A program made the position numbers and the translations under genes. This document shows, piece after piece, positions 1 through 13,300 of a stretch of DNA of 64,000 nucleotides (positions are counted from its first letter, which is position 1; each line of letters starts with the position of its first letter). The notes beneath the pieces were generated by a model that was not told the DNA's origin, searched no databases, and worked only from the letters and a program-made list of their open reading frames with translations. The stretch lies in the NCBI GenBank assembly GCA_037951105.1, contig JBAMJV010009384.1, forward strand, positions 33,049-97,048, read 5' to 3'. The DNA comes from Echinarachnius parma (taxonomy: Eukaryota; Echinodermata; Echinoidea; Clypeasteroida; Echinarachniidae).

Positions 1-570
1 CCTACTTCCGAATATTCCTTCATCAATTTAACGCTGAGTTGAAAATATTTCGTATTCATGCATTGATTAGAATTACTATTTTGGTTTAGCACACAATTTT
101 AATCAATTTTGTGACAACACTTTCTTTTTAATTATCATACGTACCATACTAACATTACACACGTATATTAATACAAAATAAGACATGGAAATATTGAATG
201 ATATTGAATGACGTTTCAAAAGGAAATTATATACAAATAAAATCATGTTAGGGTTAATACACATGTATATACGCTATTAATTTGTTTAAAATTGATTGTC
301 TTGATACCATACATAAATATGATGTATACAAAAAAAAACATTTAATAAATACAACGTACTAGTAGTAGTCTTTTCCTATATGGTGACAACTGATTTCGTT
401 CGTTAACTGAGAAAATAAAATTGCTGCACACAAGTCATAATTATCTAACACAATTTTGTATTTAAAAGTAAGATTGTAATGCAATTCATATAAATCACAT
501 TGTTATAGCCTTCTAGTTAGGTTCTCAATATAGTCTAAAATAAGGCACACATTATCCAGTCATTTCATCA
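1..570. other. AT-rich non-coding sequence
   Basis: No coding-like frame or recognisable repeat was seen. Confidence 0.5.
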
Positions 571-1021
571 AACAATCACTCAATCAATCGATTGAGCAGT
601 CAAAAATCGTCCGATCGGTCTATCAATATATCAGTCAATCAATCAATCAATCGATTAAATAATCAGCAGTCGTGTAATCGATAACAAATATATCGTTCAG
701 TCCAGTGGCGTAGCGTGGTCGGACTGATTGGGGGGGGGGGGGGGGGGGGGGCACGCAAAACTATTGGGGGGGGGCACACCTTATGTATTTCTTTGTTTTT
801 TCAAAAAATGGCCCCTTATGTTTTCTATTGTTTTTTCAAAATTATTGGGGGGCACAGGCCCCCCCCCCCCCCCCGTGCCCCCCCCCCCCGTAGCTACGCC
901 ACTGGTTCAGTCTACAAATCGATCAGTACAATAAATAAATAAATCGATCAATACAACTAATAAATAAATCGATCGATACAATTAATTAATAAATCGATCG
1001 ATCGATTAATCAAGCAATCAA
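571..1021. repeat. (ATCA/ATCG)-rich tetranucleotide tract
   Basis: CAATCAATCAATCGATT and AATAAATAAATCGATC motifs recur on both sides of an inserted hAT-like MITE. Confidence 0.8.
703..904. mobile_element. hAT-like MITE with 8-bp target duplication
   Basis: The ends CAGTGGCGTAGC and GCTACGCCACTG are inverted, and GTTCAGTC flanks both sides (695-702 and 905-912). The middle is poly-G then poly-C, able to fold back. 202 bp, non-coding. The short open frames across it are homopolymer artefacts. A relative with a worn left end lies near 33780-33945. Confidence 0.85.
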
Positions 1022-1261
1022 ATGATGGCATGTTGGATTATTAGTTTCCCTTTCGTTCTAGTCATTATTTATATATTTTGTCCTCGTCTTCAATCTAAAT
1101 ACAAATTGGAATCCATAATACAAAAAATAGCGTTTGTAACATACACCTTCTAATTGTATATCCCGTAATAAAACAACTTCCATTCATGATGACTTATATA
1201 TTAGTTTGACGGAGCAAACATCCCAACGATAGAAGCGTCGGGGGAGAGTCAGAAGGACGTT

Positions 1262-1794
1262 TTAAAGGGGTAGTACAGTTTTGGTAAGGCTGTACTTTAG
1301 TAACCTGGACAGTAATAATATAAACTAATAAGTATTTATAACTCCACCATGCTCGAAAGGTATACATAATTACAAGCGACTACGTAAAAAAACCCGTTAT
1401 CATTTAAAAAGAGCCATTCAAACACAAGAGGGCGCTTTCTAAAAAGGCATTGGTTTCAACCATTTTTCATACAAAAGTATGCATGTGATGGTTTGTGATT
1501 AAATAGAGAGATCATCAACAACTATTTAAAAAACGCTTTTGACAATTTTTGAAAAAGTTCAAGCTTTTTTTTTATTTTTTGAAAAAATCATCTAATTATT
1601 TGGGCCCCAAAAATTAAAAGATCCGATATATTTATTGATATTTCAGCCGTTTCTGGGTCGATTTTGACCAAATAAAGTGTATTCTGCCATTAAAATTGCA
1701 TGTTCTCTCAAATTCGACACTCAGTTTTTCATTACCTCACAACAAAATTGTGATATGCAGCGCCCTCTCTACCCAAACTGAACTACCCCTTTAA
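1262..1794. mobile_element. TTAA-bounded MITE, family A
   Basis: The element is bounded by TTAA and has inverted ends AGGGGTAGTACAGTTTTGG and AGGGGTAGTTCAGTTTGGG. Sister copies lie at 36712-37274 and 42354-42917, with a nested part copy near 11735-12163. The TTAA target suggests a piggyBac-type source; no transposase is present. Confidence 0.8.
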
Positions 1795-2295
1795 AGTGAA
1801 CTTGATTTCTAAATTGAGTTCCGCGCATGACCATCGTGTACACGTCGGATCTTTCTCTATTGTGATGCTTAATTTCCAGATAATGATTACCGGAATTTTT
1901 AATCTTTGGAAATATTCATCACAAATAAAGGAAGTACAGAGAGCTATGAGTTTCGTTTCTTCATGGCTATCAAGCTTTAACCATGAATATTTCCGAATTA
2001 CCGCCCTTCTTTTGTTTCTTTCTCTTTCTCAACACTTTCAAAGTCTGTGATAATTCCAGCATTTTTAAGAGCACTGGAGCGCCTCCTGATATTTAAATAA
2101 CTAGCAAATTACCCGTCACCAGATCTTTGAGTAAGATAATGTTGTATGTTGTATATTTGTATTTCGTTATTTTTTGTATCTATCCTGTAAAAAACATTTG
2201 GTCAATTAATGGAATCTCTGTTTGAATGGTTATGATATGATTTAATAAGTGTATAATTAAAAATACAATCTCATATTCACAGGCATATGCGTACA

Positions 2296-3275
2296 CGGGG
2301 GGGGGGGGGTTCAAATTTCACTTTGATGAAAAAGGGCTGTTTTGGGGTTTCCCCCCCCCCTCAAAAACATATTCACGGACACCATGAACCCCCCTCACAA
2401 ATTCTTTACCGACACCCCCGCCCCCTTTTTCACCAGTACCCCCTCTCGAGAAAATCTTCATCGACACCCCTCTCGCGTCGAAAAATATTCACCGACAACC
2501 CCCCCCCCTCGAAAAATCTTCTCCTACACCCCCACCACCCCCCTTCGAAAGAATCTTCACTGTTACTCCCTCTCAATAAAATCTTTACTGACACCCCCCT
2601 AGAAAATTCTTCACCGACAACCCCCCCCTCCTCGAAAAATCTTCACAGACACCCCCCCTTTCAAGATTCTTCACCGACACCCCCCCCCCCCCCCCCCCCC
2701 GGTGGTGATTCAATCTCATATTCAAAGGCATATGGGTACCGGGTGGGGGGGGGGGGGGTGAGGACACCCACCCCCCTTACAAATTCTTCACCGACACTCT
2801 CCCTCGAAAATTCTTCACCGACAGCCCCCCCCCCCTCCCCACTCGAAATACTTGACCGACACCTGACCCCTCAAAAATGTTGGTTGAGGAAATAACCACC
2901 CCCCCCCCCCTCAAAAAATATTCACGGACACCCACTCCCCTCACAAATTCTTCAGCGACACCGAAAGAATCTTCACTGGTACCCCCTCTCGAAAAAATCT
3001 TCACTGACACCCCCCTCGAAAAATCCCCCACCCCCCATCGAGATTCTTCACCAACATCCCTCCCCCCTTCGAAAATTCTTCACCGCCCCCCCCCCCCACG
3101 AAATATTTGACCGACACCACCCTCGAAAATTTTTCACCGACACCCCCCTCGAAATACTTGACCGACACCCCCTCGAGTTACTTGACCGACACCCCCCTCG
3201 AAATACTTGGCCAACACCCAGCCCGTCGAAAATTTTGGTTGACGCAATAACCCCCCCTACCCCCCCCCCCCCCTT
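2296..3275. repeat. C-rich minisatellite
   Basis: Imperfect units of roughly 25-30 bp built on CTTCACCGACACCCCC and CTCGAAAA, with C runs up to about 22 long on the + strand. Proline and glycine-rich frames here are artefacts of the repeat. Confidence 0.85.
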
Positions 3276-4303
3276 GTAAAAACCCTAGGTATGCTGCCAG
3301 CGATCACATGTCAAACAATAAACAGTATTAATTAAATCGTTGTCAAGTAGATCAATAACCCTAATTCCTTGCTCTTCTTGTTTACACGTTATTTACAAAA
3401 AGCACACATTTTTTATACTTCAGTACAACAAAGTATGCACTTCGAGCAAACATTTACAATTAGCCTGTATTCAGAAAATTAAACCAGTGACAGAGAGAAA
3501 CCTATTTTGGTAGCCGTATACCCTGTTTTGCCAATTTTGCGAATATCGTGTTGAAAATGTGAACAAAAATCACCGATCAAATTCAGTCATGCATATACGG
3601 ACATGTACAATCACACGAATGTGTGTACAATGTAGTAGATTGTGCGTTGACAATGCACAGATGCCGGACCTACAATATTCCGCTACTCTGTATATAGTCT
3701 ATGCAAATTTCCCGCCCGACGGTCGCTTTCGCTTTTGGAATGTACCGTCCGTTTCTTGATAGAAATACATATATTTCATCAGATTTGTTTTAATTCTATT
3801 CGAAAATCAGTCATTACAATTTTTAAATCCATATTATTTAAAAGTTTGAAAAACAACAATTCGCAAGCAAATTACGATAGTCTTAATTCAGGCGCACACA
3901 GCGGCACACGTGTTATTTCCGATTTGACAGGCATACGATAATGTGCGTAAGTAATTTACAACGTATCGATTCCAGGCTGAACAAAGACTACATAATGAAA
4001 GGTCATTTCAGCAACACACTTTTCACGGTACTTCCGTCGCAAGCATGTGCGATGATCAGCGCTCGACGCGACTGCATGGCAAATGAACGTGGAATATTGG
4101 CCGATTCATAACTGACCACTGGTCAAACTGACCCCGACCTGACCCAGACCACAAACCTCTATGGGTCATCACCAATCACTACCCAAAGTTTGATGTTGGT
4201 GCCTCAATGCACTACGAAATGCATAGATGGAGAGACAGACAGACAGACGTAATCGGCTACTTTAGTATAGTAGATAATTAACAATTCCCATTTTATCTTT
4301 TAG
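3276..4303. other. No gene recognised
   Basis: Sequence upstream of the first visible CDC16 exon. A short GACA run sits near 4230. I looked for the missing N-terminal exon (basic, LRKRV-like) and did not find it. Confidence 0.5.
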
Positions 4304-4358
4304 CATCAATATGACAGTGCAGTATTTTGGGCTGATAAAGCTGTAACGCTTTCCAAAG
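4304..4358 (+). CDS. CDC16: CDC16 window exon 1
   Basis: Follows a TTTTAG acceptor and ends at G|GTAAG. It encodes HQYDSAVFWADKAVTLSK, matching the first TPR helix region (human QYQSALFWADK). Phase 0 in, 1 out. Confidence 0.9.
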
Positions 4359-7300
4359 GTAAGATCTTTTGGCAGTTAACTAGTTTAAAATGATCCAATT
4401 TTTCCAAAAGTGATATTTGAGACATAAATCATATATACCAATATCATTGTAACATATTTTCGTAGAAAAATATTAGTGTTTACCTTATGATCTCAGGCTA
4501 GCTCTTTAAACTTTTATTTTCTTTCATGTTTAAAAAATAAGATAATAATCTTGCAACTTATAAATTTGGGGTTGCAAAAGGTGGACAATAACTTTAAAAT
4601 AATCTTCACTCTTTATTTGATGACCTAAAAAAAATAAATTGAAATATACTGGCCCCAAAATTTATTGCATAATGATAAAAAAACTTAATATATTTTTCAA
4701 AATCTTACCCAATTTTCATAAAAACTTATGGATTAATTTTGACATAGAAAATACAATATGTTCAACTGGTAGGAAATTGTCTTTTTGGTAATCAAGTTGC
4801 CAAATTTGTTATTGAATTCTTTATGAAATTTAACTTAAATCTTTACAGGTATTAAATCTTTGGATGAACTGACTGTAAAGACCCTGCTACTATATTTTTG
4901 CTCTTAAAGTGATAGTTTAGTATTGGTTTAGAGGGCGCTTCAGGAAATAATTAATTCGTGCTCGTCAAACAAGTGTAATACTAGGAAGAGCACATGATTT
5001 TAGAGGAATTTAGCCCCGGGTTGCCAAAACAGAACTCATTAAACTCATAAAACGCCCTCGTAAATTATTGAGTTCAATGCATAATCAAATGCTAAATGAG
5101 TATAAATAATTGTTTAAGATTGTTCTTAAGTTTCATGTATGTGTTCAAATTTCTCTTCCTCTGTACTGTTTTCGGTTATTTTTTTGTTATATTCATCACT
5201 TTATTACTTTATGTTACCAAATTGAAGGTGATGTTGGGGATGTGTACATGCTGGCCCAAAGCCTGTACCACACAAAGCAGTACCACAGAGCAGCACACCT
5301 CATCAGGAACAGACGATTAGACAGGGTGAGTTTATGCAGGCTCGACACTAGCACTTGCCCGGGGCAAGTAAAAAATTGATGTCGGACTAGTAAAATTTCA
5401 TAAATGGTCTAGTTTGCTTGCCCAATTAGGCAACTTAAATTTCTCGTCAACAACGAGAATAGAATGTAGTTCCTAATATGAAAATATCATCCAGAAGTAA
5501 GCGGGCAAGTAAATGTCTGTTTGGGCAAGTAAAACTTTAAAATGTTTGATTTTACTTGCCCGAACAGGCCAGTTGAGAAAAATGTTAGAGTGGAGGCTTG
5601 GTTTATGATGCAAAATACTGCTGGAAACGGCTTATCTACTATAATAACGCCTGCGTAATAAAATGAAGGTAAATATAGGGCCTAAATGTTCTAATTTTGA
5701 TCCTAGCAGAATCTTCTTCAGAGGCTAAACAAAAATGTTTAGGCCCTTAGGGTGAGTTTATCGCGGTTTCTTGGTTGGTTAAAGGATGAAAAGCTCTGGT
5801 TGGAACATCACTCAACCAAGGTGTGTTAGAGAGTCAACCGGAGAAGACCACTTCAAAATAATCAAGCTTGCAGCTATTTAATTTCTGTTTCAATATCATA
5901 GAATCTTTAGTTGATGTCAGTGAGTAAGGGAGTGTGTTCCAATCACAGGCCGTGTTAGGGGAAAATATCTTCTGTAAAAAAAAAACGTTACCAAATTCAT
6001 GCTGGTTAATGATTTCCAACTTTTTAAAGCAATTCACTATACAACTTGCTGTTATTGAAAATAACTTTTGTATAATCTCAGTCACAATAAATTGTGTATA
6101 TTTTCGTTTCCATTTGCTTTTTATAGAGTCACAAGGCAGGAAGATATTTAGCAGCAAAATGTTTGGTAAGACTTTTAAGATTATTTTGTACAAACTTATT
6201 TCATACATATAGCATCAAGTATTCTTGATAAACCTCTATTTTAATCACATTCAGCGATATTTCTAGTTGTTATTGGAATCCTGAAACCCACTAGTCTGAT
6301 TATAATGAAATCGTCGGGTGAGAATGAGACAGATTCTAAGTAGCATTTTGTACTTCAGAGATAATCATCTTTATTGTTTGAAAGCCAAGAAGAAACCAAA
6401 TGTGGCTATCATTTTTATTCAATGAATATCCCCCATATAAGACGTTTAATTATTATCTGGAAAATTTGCATCATGGGATGCTCCAACATAAAAGATGGTA
6501 TTGGTTTAGCGTAACTTATAAAAAGCAAAACAAAACCAACTTGACACTCTTCTTACTCTCACCCAAGAAAATAAAATCTAATTTATACAGGGATGTAAGT
6601 TACCAGATTAATCTGAAATTCTAGATATTGTATTTTTACTTTTCCCAATTTTTGTATAAACAAATATGTATTGTAATATACCAGGGTCACTGACAAAATA
6701 CGCACTGGCTGATTGGGGTCAGGGCCACCAGAAATTTTTCACTCTTGTCAGATTAACTGGCCCAACTGGGCAGCAAAAATTAAGAAATTTTTGATATTTT
6801 GCTTTGTTTGTGACCACAAACATTTACAAAAGTACAGAATATATTCGCCTGGCAGATCTTACGAGAACCAAAAATATGAATTTCTACAATCGTTTTGTCA
6901 TTAATTCAAATATATTATTTTAAAAAATCTAAAAACAGGCAGCAGTGAAGAACTGGGAGGAGGCCCTGAATGTCCTGGAAGGGTCAGAAGAGGGCGACAT
7001 TACCATTCTCCAGGAGAAGATTGACGAGAGCAGAATGGAGGACCAGAAAGATGCAGAGGACAAGATTCCAGTCGAAAATGTAACTAGATTATACAGTAAC
7101 TAAACTGGGCTCCAAAAGAAACTTATCACTTCTTCAGAGCGACACACATTAAAATCCAAAACACAATAATTAATCATAATTGGGCATAGATTAGCTTAAA
7201 TACTCCTTAGCAAGCTCATCTAAAAAAAAGTATGTTTGCTTTAGTCAACAAGAATTTTAAAAAGGTGAAATCGCAAAAGGTCATTTTTCAAAAATCACAG

Positions 7301-10300
7301 AAACTGCTTGGCTTTCCGGGCACAGAGCTTGGTACGGACAATAGCCAGTCTAGTAGTTACATAACCCGCTTTGAATAGCTATTGAAAGTTCTGAATAGAC
7401 CGACTTTCGTGGAGGTTCGCAGCGAGCAATTTCTGTGATTTTTGAAAAGTGACCTGTAGTGATTCCATCGCATTTATCTCTTCTTTGGCGAAAGCAAACT
7501 TAAAAGTTTTCAGATATGCTTTGTACGGAGAATGATATCTTATCTGTGTCTAAATATGATTCAAATTGATGCTATGGATTTTAGTGAGCGTCACTCTGAA
7601 AAAGTGATAAGTTTCTTTTGGAGCCCAGTTTATTTATACTTTTAGTTTTCTTTTAGAAATTGTCATGCTCTCAAAAAATCAATTTCTCTGAAATTCTGTT
7701 ACATGTGTTTTATTAAGGGCAAGAAACTAACCCTTTTCCTTATATTAGTGGCCAGGATGGTTAAGGAATGTTGAGATTAATCACATTTTTGGTGGCTCAG
7801 TACCAGAATTGGATGGCCCCAATACAGCAGCAACAAATATCTCCATACATTTTCAGGCCCTGGCCACTAAGAAATTTAGGGTCATTCACTTTATCGGGTA
7901 TCGTACCTCAGTTTTTTAGACTTTCAATTTGTTTATATTTAAAGGGATCTAGAAACAATGCTTACTTGGAACTTACTAGCAGTTCTGTCATACCTCATTG
8001 GATCTGTGTAACCAATGGAAGCATGTAATAGGTTTAAATTTTCCAAATTTATATTTCCTGAAAAACATATTCATGATTGAAGTGTTTGGATTTTATATTC
8101 TCCACTGGATAATTTAAACTGTCTACAAAAATCAGTGCATTGAGTAAATATAACTGCATTTTTTTATTATTGCTCGGTCATATAACATTTATCTACCATT
8201 GAATTTTCACACATTACTCGGTGGACATATCAGATTAGAGAAAAAGACATTTTATCAAGTCCTATTCAGTCTTTGCACGTGGCAACAAAGTTTTTAACCA
8301 GCCCAGTATTAATTACTAAAATGCATTTATTTTCATTTGTACAGGTTGAAAGTGCCATGGCACTATTGAAAGGCCAGATTTATGAAGCTCTGGAGAATAG
8401 AATACAGGCCGCCGAGTGCTATAGACAAGCTCTGTTCCACGATGTCCACTGCTACGAGGCATTTGAGCTACTTGTGAAACACCAAATGCTAACTGCTGAG
8501 GAAGGTATGTCAAATGCACGAGGGTTATCTGATTGTATCTACAAAGTCACGAGTTTAGATACATTGGCTGCTTTTGCCCTGGTTTTGTGCAATAGACAAG
8601 CTCTGTTTCATGATGTGCACTGCTACAAGGCATTTGAGCTACTTGTGAAACACCAAATGCTAATTGCTGAGGAAGGTTTGTCAAGTATAAAAGGAGTGCT
8701 ATTTGATTGTATTTACAAAGTCACAAGTTTAGATAAAAATTGCTTTTGACCTGGTTCTGTGCTATAGACAAGCTCTGTTTCATGATGTGCATTGCTACTA
8801 GGCGATTGAGCTACTTGTGAAACACCAAATGCTAACTGCTGAGGAAGGTATGTTAAGTATAAAAGGAGGGTTATTTGATTGTATTTACAAAGTCATGAGT
8901 TTAGATAAACTGTTTTTTGCCCTGGTTCTGTGCTTTGGACAAGCTCTATTTCATGATGTCCACTGCTACAAGGCTTTTGAGCTTCTAGTAAAGCACCAAA
9001 TGCTAACTGCTGAGGAAGGTATGTTAAGTATAAAAGGAGGGTTATTTGATTGTATTTACAAAGTCATGAGTTTAGATAAACTGTTTTTTGCCCTGGTTCT
9101 GTGCTTTGGACAAGCTCTATTTCATGATGTCCACTGCTACAAGGCTTTTGAGCTTCTAGTAAAGCACCAAATGCTAACTGCTGAGGAAGGTATGTTAAGT
9201 ATAAAAGGAGGGTTATTTGATTGTATTTACAAAGTCATGAGTTTAGATAGATTGTTTTTGCCCTGGTGCTGTGCTTTGGACAAGCTCTACTTCATGATGT
9301 TTCATGATGTGCACTGCTACAAGGCATTTGAGCTACTTGTGAAGCACCAAATGCTGACTGCTGAAGAAGGTATGTCAAACAGAGGAGTTTTAGGATATGG
9401 TTTTATTTTCGCAATAAATATATGAATATACTGTACTTTTATCATAAACTGGGTTCCAAAAGAAACTTATCACTTCTTCAGAGCGACGCTCACTAAAATC
9501 CATAGCATCAAATTGAATCATATTTAGACACAGTTAAGCTATCATTCTCCTTATGAAGCATATCTGAAAAATTGAAAGGTTGCTTTTGCCAAAAAAGAGA
9601 AAAATGCGATGGAATTGCTACAGGTCACTTTACAAAAATCACAGAAACTGCTCGCTGCGAACCTCCACGAAAGGCGGTCTATTCAGAACTTTCAATAGCT
9701 ATTCATTCAACATCAAAGGCGGGTTATGTAACCACCAGGCTGGCTATTGTCCGTACCGAGCTCCGTGCCCGGAAGGCGAGCAGTTTCTGTGATTTTTGAA
9801 AAATTACCTCTTGCGATTTCACCTTATTCTATTCTTTGTTGACTAAAGCAAACATAATTATTTTAGATGAGCTTGGTAAGGAGTATTATATCTATTCTAT
9901 GCCCAATTATGATTCATTTTTATGCTTTAGATTTGAATGTGTTTCGCTCTGAAGAAGTGATAAGTTTCTTTTGGAACCCAGTTTATATGTATATAATCAT
10001 AATATAATCTTTATTTCATAATTGTATGGATCTGAATTTAAATAAACTTGAAACTAGTAGGCAAGTAGTTTTCAGCAGTATTTGTCTTCATTCTTATATG
10101 TATTCCTATACAGAAAGGGACCTTCTTATATGTATTCCTATACAGAAAGGGACCTTCTTATATGTATTCCTATACACAAAGGGACCTTCTTTTGGGGTAC
10201 TTGATCGGGTTAAATTAGCCTGTAGCGCTCTATTTAGTAGAGCAGCTTTGGCTAGTATGCTCCCCTGGGAGTTGAGATGGTGCACAAGAAAATTGTGCGG

Positions 10301-13300
10301 GTTCGAATTGTACCTGGTGACCAAGGGTAATAATGCGCCTCTGAATAGGGTACCTAGGTACATGACGCTCTATAAATGCTACGTATTATCATTATTATCT
10401 TTATTTGTATTAATATACAGAAAGGGACCTCCTGCAGTCATTACCCATTGGAGAGCAGTGTCCTCTGGATGAACTGGACTTTGTCAAGAGTCTGTATCAG
10501 AGCATTCTGAAAAAGGTAATTAGTAACATCATTATCTATCTCTTAATGAAAAGCAGTTTCTACTACATATGTACTTGATCAGTGCAGAATCTCTATAACC
10601 AAATTGTTTTAACAACATTTATCTCCTAAAACATTTTACATATATGACATTGTGTTTTGAATTAATGACATATAGCCTGCAAAGAGTCTTGTAGGTTTAT
10701 GTATGCCAATTTATGAGTGATAAGCATAATCTTTAAATTAAAATGGCTTATTGAAAGGAGCAAAGAATGTTGGGCTTTGCCTAGAATCCATCTTTACAAT
10801 GCCGGATTGCTAGACTGGTGCTCTCACCATTGAGCCACAAAGACCCTTTGATGGTGGTTCTTCCCAGAAACTAAACCTGACACAAATCCTATAGGATATT
10901 AAATTAAGCAGGATTTTGTGTTATCTATTTGCATAATTGAGCTGCTAAATTTGCTGCTCATCTAAACAACATATTTGTAAAATTACTTTTTGTCTTCTTT
11001 TTTTTTTACAACAAACTACTTTTTATCCGTCTGATTTTTTATTTCCAGTATGACAAGCCAGTGTCGATGAAGCTGCCAGAGTGCCTCGCGATTCTCACAA
11101 GCAATCTCGATGTCCAGACAAACACTGCAGAACGACATTACTACAACTGTGACTTCAGGTCCAGCTACAAGATAACACAGAGGTAAGGGACCTGAATTGG
11201 TTATTGATCTACTGATTGATTGATCGTTTGATCAATCAATCAATCAATTAATTAATTGATTATTCAATTATTTGCCACAAGCATTTTTCTTTTTCGTTGT
11301 AGACACTTTCCACAAAAGACTTTCTTTTTATCTATGTTGTTACTCTAGTAGAGCTGAAGAAATCTAATTGTTCATTAGAATGTGTTTTTATAATTTCCAT
11401 ATTAACACATCTTTAAAGGGAGTGCCCCTCTTTACCAAAAATGCCAAAATGCTTCAAATTTGGTACAGATCTGCATAATACTTTTATTATGCTGCATATG
11501 AAATTTCATAGCCGTAGGTGCCATCATTCATAGCGATCACTGCTGTTGTGCAGATCTCTCTCGTTGGTGGCACTATCTATTATGAGTGGTGGGCATCACA
11601 TCACCGATCTCGATGCATCACATTCATACTACATACACTATCCAACAGCGAACGTAGAGGGAGCTAGACAGATTATTGTGAGGTTCGGTTATTAAACCGT
11701 CGTCCAACATTTTATTAATCTATAAGTAATAACAAAATTCATAAAATTCATAACTCCACCAAAATACATTGTCAAGTCCTAATCTGATCTTATAATTATT
11801 TGGGGCCCAAATAATTAGCTGATTTTTCAAAAAATTTAAAAAATGCTTGCACTTTTTTCAAAAATTGTCAAAAGCATTTTTAAAATAGTTATTGATGATC
11901 TCTCTATTTAATCATTATTACAATAAGACATCACATGCATTATTTTGTATGAAAAATGGTTGAAGCCAATGCCTTTTTAGAAAGCACCCTCTTGTGTTTT
12001 AATGGCTCTTTTTTTTAATGATAACGGGCTTTTTACTTAGTCGTTTGTAATTTTGTATACATTTCGAGCATGGTGGAGTTATAACTATTTAATAGTTTAT
12101 AACGTTACTGTCCAGGTTTGGTTACTAAAGTTCAGCTATACCAAAACTGTACTACCCCTTTAATATGGCAACATATATTTTGTTGGCTTGCAAAAGAGGG
12201 GCACTCCCTTTAAATAGCGTAATCAACACTAAATCAGAATGACAAATAAATAAGTATCGTCTTCCTTTCCTTTTACTCTAGCGTTCTAGAATCAGACCCC
12301 TTCCATGAAAGATGTCTTCCAGTCCATGTCGCAACTCTCGTTGAACTCAAGAAATCAAATGGTAAGGCAACTCAAAGTAACTAATGCATACAATTAGTCA
12401 GGTTTTGTAAGTTGTATAGCATTCCTTAGCGTGTATTATGTACCGAAAAGTAAAGCATAGTAACTAAATTTCTGGAGATTAGATCAAAATGAGACAGATA
12501 CATAATTTATATTTTTTTCAGATTTGAGTATCTTACAGAAATGTGGTATATTTATTTCTCCTAATAGTGTGCTTTTCTTTCGTCTGTACTTCTTTTTTTA
12601 CTTCTCAGTTTCAAAATCTCTTTTTCATTCCTTGCATTTGTTCATCTATTTTCTGTGGATTGTTTGTTGTAAATAATGATATGAACATTTATATAGCGCA
12701 GCTACTATAAATATATACTCTACTGCGCTTAAATGATTATTCAATTATTATTACCCATGGTCATCAGGTACATTTCAGAACCCACACAATGATATTGCAT
12801 ACTTTCTCAACCCCCCGGGGAGCATACTAGCCGAGCTGCCACTGATGATCATGATGGCGCTAAGGCTAATTGACACCCGACCATGGTACCCATTTATACA
12901 CCTGGGTAGAGAGCAGCAATTGTGGATTAATTGTCTTGCTGAAGGACAAACGCAGTGCGCCTACACAGGGTTCGAACTCGGGATCTCGGGATCAGAAAGC
13001 GTGCACCTACCAATCTTGCCACACCACGTCCACACGTGTTTTGGCGGGGTCCATTGTTGTTTAAACTCTATTTCTTTCATCTTCCAGAACTTTTCTACCT
13101 GGCTCATAGGCTGGTTGATTTACACCCTGACAAAGCGGTCTCCTGGTTTGCAGTGGGCTGCTACTACTACCTTGTGGGCAAGAATGAACCAGCAAGAAGA
13201 TTTCTGAGGTATTTCCTTTATTTTGTCCCGTGAAAGAACTTCACAATATTAGGGATATTAGTTATTATACATGTACCTATATAAGCATACGACTAATTGG

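Noticed and set aside
2287-3110. Proline and Gly-rich frames of up to 202 residues
   Set aside because: They follow the C-run minisatellite, and neighbouring frames of both strands are equally open, so there is no protein signal.
3559-3941. Small frames as the missing CDC16 first exon
   Set aside because: None encodes a basic, LRKRV-like N-terminus or ends at a phase-0 donor compatible with exon 4304-4358.
5834-6212. 124- and 92-residue overlapping frames around 6000
   Set aside because: They are AT-rich and lack motifs; they overlap the 39-nt CDC16 exon 3, which is supported by homology and phase.
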